Origin: Streptosporangium violaceochromogenes
GTDB taxonomy: Bacteria; Actinomycetota; Actinomycetes; Streptosporangiales; Streptosporangiaceae
Direction: 5' to 3'
NCBI RefSeq assembly: GCF_014654615.1
Contig: NZ_BNBB01000013.1
Span: forward strand, 124,001-188,000
Length of the DNA stretch: 64,000 nt
Every line of letters starts with the position of its first letter. The stretch's first letter is position 1. A program made the position numbers and the translations under genes. The notes below the pieces were generated by a model. That model had not been told where the DNA came from. It saw only the letters and a list, made by a program, of their open reading frames with translations, and did not search any database. Shown in pieces: positions 17,240-25,312 of this stretch.

Positions 17240-18475
17240 GCGCGTGAACCACCCCACCTGGATCGCGGCGAGGGCCGTGTAGGCGGCCGTGGAGGCCAGC
17301 GCGCACCCCGTGACCCCCATCCGGGGGATCAGCAGGACGTTCGCCGCGAGGTTCAGCAGCAGCGCCGCGCCGTACATCAGGGAGGTGGGCAGCGGCCGGT
17401 TGAGACGGAGCAGGTAGGCCGCGGCCGGGCGTGCCGCCGCGGTGGCCGCCACACCCGGTGCGAGCGCCAGCATCGGGGCGACGCACCCGGCGAAGGCCGG
17501 CCCGACGGCCGCGATCACCAGGAACGGCCCGGCCAGGCAGAGCAGGGCGATCGACAGGGCTGCGAGGACGACGGTGATCCGGATCGTCCGCGCCGTGTAC
17601 ACCGCCGCCGTCTCCCTGCTCGTCTCCATCTGCCGGGGCAGGGTGATCTGGACCACCGCGTCGGTCATGGCCCGCAGGAGCTCGGCCGGCGTCACCGCCA
17701 CCGAGTAGATCCCCACCGCCGCCGGCGTGGCCAAGGCGTTCAGGATCAGCACGTCGAGCCGCAGCAGCAGGAAGTGGCAGACCGAACCCGGGTGGTATCG
17801 CAGGCCGCACGACAACGCCCGGCGCACCAGTCGCCGGTCGCGCGGGCGGCGCACGGGCAGGGACGGCAGCAGCAGCACGAGGTTGGCAGCCGCCGAGACC
17901 GTCCAAACGATCACCACCCACGTGACGGTGAGGCGTCCGAAGAACCCCAGGGTCACCAGCGCCGAGCACTGCAGGGCCGCCCCGGCCAGCGAGGCCCGGT
18001 TGACGACCCCGGTACGGGCGTGCAGGACGTGCACGTTGTTGACGTAGACGATCGCCGTCAGGACGGGCGCCGCGGCCAGTCCCCACACCAGCGTGGACCG
18101 GCCGGCCACGGGCACCGCCCCGGCGCCGGGAAGCGGCACCGCGACGAACGCGGCCGCGGCGGCCACCGCGCCCACGACCAGCCCCAGCCACAGGGCGTTC
18201 GCCGTGATCGCCGGCCGGTTTCCCTCCTCCGCCCACAGGGTCGTCTGCGACTTCTCCACCGACAGGTTTCCCACGGCCGTCGCCGTGGCCGCGACGGTGA
18301 CGATCACCCAGTAGGCGCCCCGGTCGCCCGGTCCCAGCGCGCGGGCCACGATGACGCTGGTGAGCCCTCCGGCCACCACGAGCGCGAGGCGGGTCAGCAG
18401 CAGGTGGGCCAGGCGGATGACGGTCGCGTCCCGCCCGCGCCCGGTCAGCGCCGGGGGAAACGCCGGAGCGCTCAC
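17147..18475 (-). CDS. polysaccharide flippase (Wzx/MVF-type)
   Basis: A 442-aa membrane protein with about 12-14 helices and the layout of a lipid-linked oligosaccharide flippase: an N-terminal RLALVVAGGLTSVIVARALGPGDRGAYWV, typical of Wzx proteins, then VGIYSVAVTPAELLRAMTDA near the middle and a final Ala-rich helix (CALASTAAYTALAAIQVGWF). It should move undecaprenyl-linked repeat units across the membrane. Start is the GTG at 18475, which overlaps the TGA of the asparagine-synthase gene (GTGA). The longer upstream frame is a shadow. Convergent overlap of 93 bp with the methyltransferase gene at the 3' end. Confidence 0.87.
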   Translation of the reverse strand: MSAPAFPPALTGRGRDATVIRLAHLLLTRLALVVAGGLTSVIVARALGPGDRGAYWVIVTVAATATAVGNLSVEKSQTTLWAEEGNRPAITANALWLGLVVGAVAAAAAFVAVPLPGAGAVPVAGRSTLVWGLAAAPVLTAIVYVNNVHVLHARTGVVNRASLAGAALQCSALVTLGFFGRLTVTWVVIVWTVSAAANLVLLLPSLPVRRPRDRRLVRRALSCGLRYHPGSVCHFLLLRLDVLILNALATPAAVGIYSVAVTPAELLRAMTDAVVQITLPRQMETSRETAAVYTARTIRITVVLAALSIALLCLAGPFLVIAAVGPAFAGCVAPMLALAPGVAATAAARPAAAYLLRLNRPLPTSLMYGAALLLNLAANVLLIPRMGVTGCALASTAAYTALAAIQVGWFTRSAGVPLRSLRPGAAEVREIAGRLRALARAG

Positions 18476-20373
18476 GCGGGCCGCGGCCGGTGATCCGCGG
18501 CCGGACGCGCCGGCAGGTGGGTCCGGTGCCAGAGCTCGAACTGCATCAGGGCCCAGATGCGGTTGGAGTGGTCCCGGCCGGCGGCGTGCTCGGCGAGCAG
18601 GCGGGTGACGGTCCGGGGGTCGAAGATCCCCCGATCGCGGGCGGTGGCGTCGGTGAGCAGGTCGTGGGCCACGGGACGCAGCCCGTTCCGGAGCCAGGAG
18701 GCCAGCGGAACCCCGAATCCCATCTTCGGGCGCTCCAGCAGGTGCGGGGGCAGCCAGCCCTCCAGGGCACGCTTGAGGAGGTACTTCGTCGTCCTGCCCC
18801 GGATCTTCAGCTCGGCGGGCAGTCCCGCGGCCCACTCCATCAGGACGTGGTCCAGGAACGGCGAACGTGCCTCCAGCGAGCAGGCCATCGTGCTGATGTC
18901 GGACTTCACCAGCAGGTCGCCGGGCAGATAGGTGTTGACGTCGACGTCCATGACACGGGTGAGGTCACAGCCGGCGGCCGACTCCTCGAAGGCACGCTCG
19001 ACGATGGCCCCGCTGCGGACGCCCCTCACCCGATCACGCTGCCCGGGCGTGTAGACCTTCCGTTTCTGCTCCTCGGTGAAGTAGGACATCAGGCGGGTGT
19101 ACCTGCCGGCCGTCGGCAGCCCGGCCAGCTCCATGCCCCACCCCGCCCTGCGCAGCGGCGACCCCTGGCGTGACAGGGCCCGCAGGCTCCTGCCCGCCGC
19201 GCTCAGCAGTGGCGAGGCCATCCGCGGCGCCCACAGCCGGGAGCTTCGCAGCAGCAGCTCGTAGCGGCGGTAGCCGCCGAAGGACTCGTCCCCGCCGTCC
19301 CCCGTGAGCACCACCGTCACCTCCCGGCTGCTCAGCCTGGCCACCAGGAAGGTGGGAATCGCCGAGGAGTCGGCGAACGGCTCGTCGAAATGCCAGGCCA
19401 GGTCGGGCAGCACCTCCAGCGGGGATGCCGACAGGACCATCTCGGAGTGGTCGGTGCCGTAGAGGGCCGCCACCTCCCCGGCGTGCCCGCGCTCGTCGAA
19501 ACCGGCGTCCTCGAAGCCGACGCAGAACGTGCGGACCGGACGCGGCGATTGCCGCGCCATCGCCGCGACGACCGCCGAGGAGTCGACCCCTCCCGACAGG
19601 AAGGCGCCGATCGGGCGCTCGCCGGCCATCCGTAGCCGGGTGGCCTCCAGCAGCAACCCGCGCAGCCGTTCGGCCTCCTCCTCGGTGGAGGCGGCCGGAC
19701 GGGGGGTGGCGTCCAGCCGCCAGTAGCGGTCGACGCGCGCGTGGCCGTCCTCCCACACCAGGGTCGAGCCCGGTGGGAGCTTGCCGATGCCCTCAAGGAT
19801 CGACCAGGGGGCCGGCACGTACTGAAACGTCAGGTAGTGGTGGAGAGCGACCGGGTCGACCTCGCCGCGCCACCGCGGGTCGCGGATCAGCGCCTTCAGC
19901 TCGGAGGCGAACCGCAGCGCTCCGGAGCGCACCCCCCAGTAGAGCGGCTTCTTGCCCACCCGATCACGGGCCAGCAGCAGCCTGCGGCGACGCCCGTCCC
20001 ACAGGGCGAAGGCGAACATGCCCCGCAGGCGGTGGACGAAGGCGTCCCCGTGCTCCTCGTACAGATGGACGAGGCACTCGGAGTCACCGGCCGAGACCAG
20101 GCGGTGCCCCGCGGCCAGCAGCTCGGCGCGCAGCTCGGCGAAGTTGTAGATCTCGCCGTTGAACACCGCGACGATCGTGCGGTCCTCACTGTAGACGGGC
20201 TGGTCGCCGCCCGTCACGTCGACGACGGCCAGGCGGCGCATGCCGAGCACGGCCGAGGGCTCCACGTGCAGGCCGCCCCCGTCGGGGCCGCGATGCGCGA
20301 GCGCCGCGCACATGTCGCGGACCGTCTCCGGATCGACTCCGCCGGGGCACACGGCACCCGCTATCCCGCACAC
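18472..20373 (-). CDS. asparagine synthase (glutamine-hydrolysing)-type amidotransferase
   Basis: A 633-aa enzyme. After the start GTG comes CGIAGAV, whose Cys2 is the Ntn glutaminase nucleophile. GLHVEPSAVLGMRRLAVVDV, NGEIYNF and the Arg/Asn pockets complete the glutaminase domain (about 1-210). The synthetase domain has the PP-loop FLSGGVDSSAVVAAMARQ near residue 265 and GDGGDESFGGYRRYE. In polysaccharide clusters these proteins usually amidate a sugar or lipid-linked acid, or make a cell-surface amide, rather than free asparagine; that role is inferred from context. The start is set by the requirement for Cys at position 2. Its first bases overlap the 3' end of the glycosyltransferase gene, and its stop overlaps the flippase GTG. 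Confidence 0.9.
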   Translation of the reverse strand: MCGIAGAVCPGGVDPETVRDMCAALAHRGPDGGGLHVEPSAVLGMRRLAVVDVTGGDQPVYSEDRTIVAVFNGEIYNFAELRAELLAAGHRLVSAGDSECLVHLYEEHGDAFVHRLRGMFAFALWDGRRRRLLLARDRVGKKPLYWGVRSGALRFASELKALIRDPRWRGEVDPVALHHYLTFQYVPAPWSILEGIGKLPPGSTLVWEDGHARVDRYWRLDATPRPAASTEEEAERLRGLLLEATRLRMAGERPIGAFLSGGVDSSAVVAAMARQSPRPVRTFCVGFEDAGFDERGHAGEVAALYGTDHSEMVLSASPLEVLPDLAWHFDEPFADSSAIPTFLVARLSSREVTVVLTGDGGDESFGGYRRYELLLRSSRLWAPRMASPLLSAAGRSLRALSRQGSPLRRAGWGMELAGLPTAGRYTRLMSYFTEEQKRKVYTPGQRDRVRGVRSGAIVERAFEESAAGCDLTRVMDVDVNTYLPGDLLVKSDISTMACSLEARSPFLDHVLMEWAAGLPAELKIRGRTTKYLLKRALEGWLPPHLLERPKMGFGVPLASWLRNGLRPVAHDLLTDATARDRGIFDPRTVTRLLAEHAAGRDHSNRIWALMQFELWHRTHLPARPAADHRPRPA

Positions 20374-21527
20374 GGCCTCTCCAGAAGGCGCCGGTACAGG
20401 GCCAGGTGCCGGTCGATCATGGCGTCCACGCCGAGGTTGTCCAGCGCCCAGGCGCGCGCGGCGCTCCCGAGGGACGCCCCCAGGCGAGGGTCGTGCAGCA
20501 CGCGCTCCAGCGCGTCGGCCAGCGCCCTGGGGTCCGCCGGGGGGACCAGCAGGCCGCGTCCGCTCAGCAGCTCGCGGGTCCCGCCCACCGCGGTGGCCAC
20601 GACCGGCCTGCCCGCCGCCATCGCCTCCATGACCGCGTTGCTCATCCCCTCGTAGAGCGAGGCGAGCACCACCGCCGAGGCCCGGCTCAGCAGGGCCTCG
20701 ACATCCCGCCGAAGGCCGAGCAGGCGCAGGTCCACTCCCAGACGCGCCGCCTGCCGCAGCAGGGCGTCGCGCTCGGGCCCCTCCCCGGCCAGCACCAGCG
20801 TGCACGGCGTGCCGCGCGCGGCCAGCAGCGCGGCGGCCTCGACCAGGAAGCGGTGCCCCTTGTGGGCCTTCAGGTTGGCCACACAGCACACGACCGGCAG
20901 GTCGGTGGCGATGCGCGCCGGTGGGCCGGGCCGGAAGGCCGACGCGGGCAGCGCGTTGTAGATCACGCTGACCTTGCCCCGGGCGATGCCCTCCACCGTC
21001 CTCGCGTCCTCGGCCACGGCCAGGGCGTTGGCCACGACGTGCCGCGTCAGCCGGGTGGCGACGCGTTCCAGCGCGTAGACCCACCGCCGGGCCCGCTTGA
21101 AGTTGCTCAGGCTACGCCGTCCGGCCACCACGACGGGCACCCGGGCGAGCCAGGCGATCGGCGCGCCGATCACATAGCCGTGGTAGAGGAAGGCGTGCAG
21201 GACGTCCGGCCTGGTCCGCCGGATGAGCCTGATGAGGCGCGCCGCCGCGATCAGGTTGCGGGGAACCGCCATGGGACCCGTCGACACCCCGGTGAAACCG
21301 GCGTTGTGCACGGGAACGCCCTCGTCTTCGAGCGCGTCGCGGTAGGGCCCGTCCGAGTGCAGTGTCACCACGTCGACCGCCACACCGCTGCGCGACAGCC
21401 CCGTGGCCAGGAGGAAGACCTGCTTCTCGGTGCCCCCGACCCTCAGCTGCCCGATCAGCAGCATGACACGGCGCGGTCCACCGGGCGCCGCCCGCGGGGA
21501 GGGGTTCACCTCGCGACTACTCTTCAC
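20361..21527 (-). CDS. glycosyltransferase family 4 (GT-B fold)
   Basis: A roughly 388-aa glycosyltransferase. Near the N-terminus MLLIGQLRVGGTEKQVFLLA contains the GGxE-type acceptor-side loop. The donor domain has VIYNALPASAFRP, CVANLKAHKGHRFLVEAAAL, the LVLAGEGPERDAL motif and ASLYEGMSNAVMEAMAAGRPVVAT with the conserved EGxxNxxxEAMA. It transfers an activated sugar during polysaccharide repeat synthesis at the membrane face. Start is uncertain: GTG 21527 is chosen, GTG 21509 is equally possible, and no strong ribosome site is seen. It is the first gene of the leftward asnB-flippase run. Confidence 0.85.
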   Translation of the reverse strand: MKSSREVNPSPRAAPGGPRRVMLLIGQLRVGGTEKQVFLLATGLSRSGVAVDVVTLHSDGPYRDALEDEGVPVHNAGFTGVSTGPMAVPRNLIAAARLIRLIRRTRPDVLHAFLYHGYVIGAPIAWLARVPVVVAGRRSLSNFKRARRWVYALERVATRLTRHVVANALAVAEDARTVEGIARGKVSVIYNALPASAFRPGPPARIATDLPVVCCVANLKAHKGHRFLVEAAALLAARGTPCTLVLAGEGPERDALLRQAARLGVDLRLLGLRRDVEALLSRASAVVLASLYEGMSNAVMEAMAAGRPVVATAVGGTRELLSGRGLLVPPADPRALADALERVLHDPRLGASLGSAARAWALDNLGVDAMIDRHLALYRRLLERPCAG

Positions 21528-21939
21528 TTTCGTGATCTTACTTTGAGTGATCACGGTTGGTGTGCGGAGAACCGCCCGGAAGGGCGGGCGTGTCGCGCGG
21601 GGGCGCCTCTGAGACATCCGCGCCGTACGCGCAACCCCTGCCCCTACCCGCTTGCGTGAACGATCACACCAAGATCGACGAGGTCGGCGATTAGCATCGC
21701 TAACCCTCAGCGCAATATTGGCGCGGGCTTGTGATCTGGACACTGCATCCGGCCTCCCGTGAGACTCACATCACAGTGATTGGTCCTCAGCCGTAGCGGA
21801 CGGGGAAAGCGAAAGCACGACGGTCTGTCACTTGTTTTCCCACCCGTGGAAACGGGCCTCAAGCCCGGGAGCGGGCCTCAGGCCCGGGGTGGAAAAGCCG
21901 GATCACGGTACCACGTCTTGATGCATCGAAAGGCAAGTG
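21528..21939. promoter_or_regulatory. divergent regulatory region with palindromes
   Basis: 412 bp between the glycosyltransferase (left) and the amino-acid importer operon (right). An inverted repeat CGTGATC / GATCACG (21531-21537, 21549-21555) covers the glycosyltransferase start region. Two touching 11-bp perfect palindromes, GTGAGACTCAC (21759-21769) and ATCACAGTGAT (21770-21780), lie about 160 bp before the importer start. From 21851 to 21894 two consecutive CGGGCCTCA-GCCCG stem-loops precede the ribosome site, a possible attenuator. No gene found. Confidence 0.5.
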
Positions 21940-22785
21940 ATGATCTCTAAGCGCGTTTCCCTGGCCATCGGAGCGGCGTTTCTGACCGCCCTCGCGACGA
22001 CGGCGTGCGGAAGTTCCGAGAAACCGGCCGCGGAGAACAAGTCCGGAATCGAAACCTTCAAGCCCGGCGTCCTGACCGTGGTTTTCGCGGACTTCCCCTA
22101 CGCCGGTTTCATCGACGGCAGCGACCCCACGGCCCCGACGGGCGGTTACTTCGTCGAGCTGTCCGAGAAAATCGGCAAGGAGCTGGGCCTCAAGGTCGAG
22201 TACAACAAGATTGACTTCACGGCCATGATCGGCGGTCAGGCGAAAAACTACGACATCTCCGCCGACACCTTCTCCATCCTGCCGGAGCGCGTGCAGAAGT
22301 TCGACATGACCGTCCCCATCTGGTCCGATCACATCGGGATCGCCACCAAGAAGGGCGTCGACACGAGCACCGCGGACAAGGTCAGGGGCCTGAAGCTGGG
22401 CTCCTGCGGAGCGTGCGACACGGCCCAGTACATCAACAACGTGATCAAGCCCAAGGTCAAGCCCCTCGGCTTCGACGACGACCAGCAGAAGTACGACGCG
22501 GTGATGGACGGCCGCATCGACGGCGCCCTGGGCAACCTCCCGTCCATCCTCGCCAAGACGCAACTGCCGAAGTACGCCGGCATGCAGGCCGCCTGCCAGC
22601 TTCCCGAGGAGAGGGACTACGCCTGGATCCTCAACAAGGGCGCGGCGGTCTTCCCCAAGGTTCAGGAGCTGCTGAAGAAGTACGAGGCGGACGGAACCCT
22701 CAAGGCGCTGCAGGACAAGCACGTCCTGCCCACCCTCGGCGGAACCGACCCGGCCTCCGTGCCGACGTGCCCGTCGTTCGGGTGA
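21940..22785 (+). CDS. amino-acid ABC transporter substrate-binding lipoprotein (family 3)
   Basis: A 281-aa exported lipoprotein. The signal peptide ISKRVSLAIGAAFLTALAT ends in lipobox LATTAC followed by GSS, so Cys is lipidated. The mature part is a family-3 periplasmic-type binding protein: LTVVFADFPYAGFIDGSD, GGYFVELSEKIGKELGLKVE, ISADTFSILPERVQKFDMTVP and LGSCGACDTAQYINNVI. The Cys pair in the last segment is unusual for the family. It captures a polar amino acid or derivative at the cell surface and hands it to the permease encoded next. ATG 21940 with AAAGG upstream is preferred to the adjacent GTG. Given the catabolic genes behind it, lysine, pipecolate or a modified lysine is the favoured ligand, but this is inferred. 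Confidence 0.88.
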   Translation: MISKRVSLAIGAAFLTALATTACGSSEKPAAENKSGIETFKPGVLTVVFADFPYAGFIDGSDPTAPTGGYFVELSEKIGKELGLKVEYNKIDFTAMIGGQAKNYDISADTFSILPERVQKFDMTVPIWSDHIGIATKKGVDTSTADKVRGLKLGSCGACDTAQYINNVIKPKVKPLGFDDDQQKYDAVMDGRIDGALGNLPSILAKTQLPKYAGMQAACQLPEERDYAWILNKGAAVFPKVQELLKKYEADGTLKALQDKHVLPTLGGTDPASVPTCPSFG

Positions 22786-22833
22786 CGGCGGCGCACGCCT
22801 CCGGCTCCGGTCGGCCACCAAAGAAGTGATCAC

Positions 22834-22883
22834 GCGGGAGAGGCCGGCCGGCACCCACCGGGGCGACGGCCGGCCTCTCCCGC
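22834..22883 (+). terminator. intra-operon stem-loop between binding protein and permease
   Basis: A perfect 17-bp inverted repeat (22834-22850 with 22867-22883) encloses a 16-nt loop. It lacks a T-tract and sits inside an operon, so it probably stabilises the upstream mRNA or causes partial termination, giving more binding protein than permease. Confidence 0.65.
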
Positions 22884-22901
22884 CGAGCAGGGAAACAAAC
22901 C

Positions 22902-23915
22902 ATGAACCAAACCATTGGTGATCCGGCGCGGTCACCGGACGGCCTGCTGGTCGCCGACCGGGCCGACGCCGGCGGCGACAAGGCACCACGCGGGGTGCCG
23001 AGCATGATCCCGCCGATCGTGGCGACGGTGGTCTTTCCGCCGGTGGGGCTGGTCTCGCTCGTCAGCGCGATCGGCTATCGCAGATCGGTGCGGGAGGGAA
23101 ATCCCTCGGTCACTCAGGCCGTACGGGCGCGCGACTGGGCGACGTACGCCTTCGGCGCGGCCCTCACCACCCTGATCGTGGCCGGGATCGCCGCCTTCCT
23201 CCTGCTCAACGACCACGCGGTGCTGCGCGCCTACTTCGACCTGGACTCCCTCAAGAAGAGCCTGCCGGACATCGCCGGAGCGTTCGTCGACAACCTGACC
23301 ATCTCGATCATCGCCGAGGTCGGGATCATCGTCTGGGCCCTCATCCTGGCCGTGGGCCGCTCCATGCCCGGCCGGGCGTACGCGCCCATCCGGCTTCTCG
23401 TCGTGGGCTACATCGACCTGTTCCGCGCGCTTCCCGGCCTCCTGACGATCCTGCTGATCGGTTTCGGGCTGCCCGCCACCGGCATCGACTTCTTCGCGAG
23501 CATGTCGCTGTACCAGACGGGTGCCATCGCCCTCGTCGTGGTGTACGGCGCCTACGTCGCCGAGATCTTCCGCGGCGCCATGGACGCCATTCCGAGCGGG
23601 CAGCTCGCCGCGGCGCGCTCCCTGGGCTTCGGCTACTTCGGCGCCATGCGGCACATCATCCTGCCGCAGGCGATCCGCTCGACCCTGCCCTCGCTGCTGA
23701 ACTGGTACATCTCCGTGCTCAAGGACACCTCGCTGCTTTCGGTCCTCGGCCTGGTCGAGGGCCTCACGACGGCGAGGATCCAGGTCACCTTCATCTCCAA
23801 CCTGACCCCCCTGGTGGGCGTCTCGCTGTGCTTCCTCGTCGTCACGCTCCCGCTTTCACGCCTCACCGACTACATCATCGTGCGCTCAGCCCGCAAACGC
23901 CAGGGAAAGGCGTAG
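22902..23915 (+). CDS. amino-acid ABC transporter permease (HisM type)
   Basis: A 337-aa integral membrane protein. About 30 hydrophilic residues precede the first helix (MIPPIVATVVFPPVGLVSLV), and another helix lies near 85-105. The HisM core follows: NLTISIIAEVGIIVWALILA, VVGYIDLFRALPGLLTILLI, then the EAA loop (SLGFGYFGAMRHIILPQAIR), which docks to the ATPase. The family usually has about 220-280 aa; the extra N-terminal helices are the odd feature. The single permease probably forms a homodimer. It starts at ATG 22902 and is followed after 4 bp by the ATPase gene. Import role with the lipoprotein before it and the ATPase after it is clear; the substrate is inferred from context. Confidence 0.9.
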   Translation: MNQTIGDPARSPDGLLVADRADAGGDKAPRGVPSMIPPIVATVVFPPVGLVSLVSAIGYRRSVREGNPSVTQAVRARDWATYAFGAALTTLIVAGIAAFLLLNDHAVLRAYFDLDSLKKSLPDIAGAFVDNLTISIIAEVGIIVWALILAVGRSMPGRAYAPIRLLVVGYIDLFRALPGLLTILLIGFGLPATGIDFFASMSLYQTGAIALVVVYGAYVAEIFRGAMDAIPSGQLAAARSLGFGYFGAMRHIILPQAIRSTLPSLLNWYISVLKDTSLLSVLGLVEGLTTARIQVTFISNLTPLVGVSLCFLVVTLPLSRLTDYIIVRSARKRQGKA

Positions 23916-23919
23916 GCGA

Positions 23920-24663
23920 ATGTCATTCGTCAAACTCGAAAAAGTAGGAAAGACCTACGGGGCCATCAACGTTCTGAAAGACCTCGACCTCCGGGTCGAC
24001 AAACACGAGGTCGTGTGCCTCATCGGCCCGTCGGGGTGCGGAAAGTCGACGATGCTCCGGTGCATCAACGGCCTTGAGGGCATCCAGCACGGAAAGATCT
24101 TCATCGGCGACCTTGAGGTGTCGAGTCCCATCGTGGACATGAACGCCGTGCGCCGCCGGGTGGGAATGGTCTTCCAGCATTTCAACCTCTTTCCGCACAT
24201 GACGGCCATCGAAAACGTCATGGTCGCCCAGCGTCGTGTTCTGGGAAAGGAGAAGCAGACGGCACGGGACATCGCCTTCCGGCTCCTGTCGCGCGTCGGC
24301 CTGGAAAAGGAGATCGACAAATACCCCGAGGCGCTCTCGGGAGGCCAGCAGCAGCGGGTGGCCATCGCCCGCACCCTGGCCATGTCCCCGCAGGCCCTCC
24401 TCCTGGACGAGATCACCTCCGCGCTCGACCCGGAACTCGTGGGCGAGGTGCTGGAGATCGTGCGCGAGCTCGCGCACGAGGGCATGACGATGCTCCTGGC
24501 CACCCACGAGATGAGCTTCGCGCGCGAGGTCGCCACCCGGGTGTGCTTCGTCGCCGAGGGCCGGATCTACGAGGAGGGCCCGGCCGAGAAGATCCTCTCG
24601 GATCCGGACCTGCCGAAGACACAGGCGTTCCTGCGCCGGCTCGTCGAATCCCACCGGCTCTAG
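23920..24663 (+). CDS. amino-acid ABC transporter ATP-binding protein (GlnQ type)
   Basis: A 247-aa ATPase of the polar amino-acid uptake class. Walker A is GPSGCGKSTMLRCINGLE, Q-loop GMVFQHFNLFPHMTAIENV, signature LSGGQQQRVAIARTLA, Walker B LLLDEITSALDPELVGEVL and switch His MLLATHEMSFAREV. Walker B has Ile where most relatives have Pro (DEPTSALDPE), a tolerated change. It drives uptake through the HisM-type permease encoded 4 bp upstream. Length is normal and no regulatory extension is present. The first gamma-glutamylcyclotransferase-like gene begins 40 bp downstream, so transport and catabolism appear to share a transcript. Confidence 0.93.
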   Translation: MSFVKLEKVGKTYGAINVLKDLDLRVDKHEVVCLIGPSGCGKSTMLRCINGLEGIQHGKIFIGDLEVSSPIVDMNAVRRRVGMVFQHFNLFPHMTAIENVMVAQRRVLGKEKQTARDIAFRLLSRVGLEKEIDKYPEALSGGQQQRVAIARTLAMSPQALLLDEITSALDPELVGEVLEIVRELAHEGMTMLLATHEMSFAREVATRVCFVAEGRIYEEGPAEKILSDPDLPKTQAFLRRLVESHRL

Positions 24664-24703
24664 CCCCACGACCGCGACAACCGCGCGACCGGAGACCACG
24701 ATC

Positions 24704-25282
24704 ATGACCACGGACGAGATCGGCCACTACTTCGCCTACTGCACCTGGCTGGACCCCCGCCTCCTGAAGGCGAGGGCCCCCCAGGCCAGGGTCGTCACCC
24801 TGGGCCGTGCCCGCAACCGGCGCGTCGAGTTCCGCCGGTCGGCCGACTCCGAGGGCGACAAGGGCTGGTGCCATCTTTCGGACACGGGCGACGCCTGGGG
24901 CCGCGTCGCGTACGGGGCGGTCGTCGAGATGAGCCCGCCCCGGAACGCGCGGGTCTTCGCCGCGAACGAGGCCCGCTTCCTCAGCGTGTACGGCGACGAC
25001 GGCGCCGTCTACGACTGCTGGACCTACTGCCTGAAGGACCCCGGTGAGCCGATGAGGGTCCCCGGCTACGAGTGGGACCACATCATGGCCGGCATCAGGG
25101 CGTGGGACCTGCCTCACTCCTACGCCGAGGAACTGCGGGCGACGTACGAAGGCGCCGCCGCCTGCCCCGACGCCGGGCGCGCCAACCCCGTCGCCCTCCC
25201 CGGAACCCCCACCCCCGGGCCCCTTGGCGTCTCCGGGGCCCCTGGCGTCTCCGGCGTCTCCGGCGAAGAGCCGGCGACCTGA
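24704..25282 (+). CDS. gamma-glutamylcyclotransferase-like protein, copy 1
   Basis: A 192-aa cytoplasmic protein with the GGCT/AIG2 fold. The N-terminal strand reads YFAYCTWLDPRLLK, in place of the usual YGTL loop. The region ARVFAANEARFLSV keeps a Glu where the catalytic Glu is expected, and WDHIMAGIRAWDLPHSYAEEL is the conserved C-terminal helix (usual form IxxGAxxxGLPxxY). The last about 45 residues are a low-complexity Gly/Pro/Val tail. Known relatives release 5-oxoproline from gamma-glutamyl amino acids or from gamma-glutamyl-epsilon-lysine (GGACT). In a lysine-type cluster the latter is attractive but unproven. A second, differently altered copy lies at 26541. Confidence 0.72.
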   Translation: MTTDEIGHYFAYCTWLDPRLLKARAPQARVVTLGRARNRRVEFRRSADSEGDKGWCHLSDTGDAWGRVAYGAVVEMSPPRNARVFAANEARFLSVYGDDGAVYDCWTYCLKDPGEPMRVPGYEWDHIMAGIRAWDLPHSYAEELRATYEGAAACPDAGRANPVALPGTPTPGPLGVSGAPGVSGVSGEEPAT

Positions 25283-25312
25283 CCCATCCATCAAAAGAGA
25301 GCGAATCACTCA

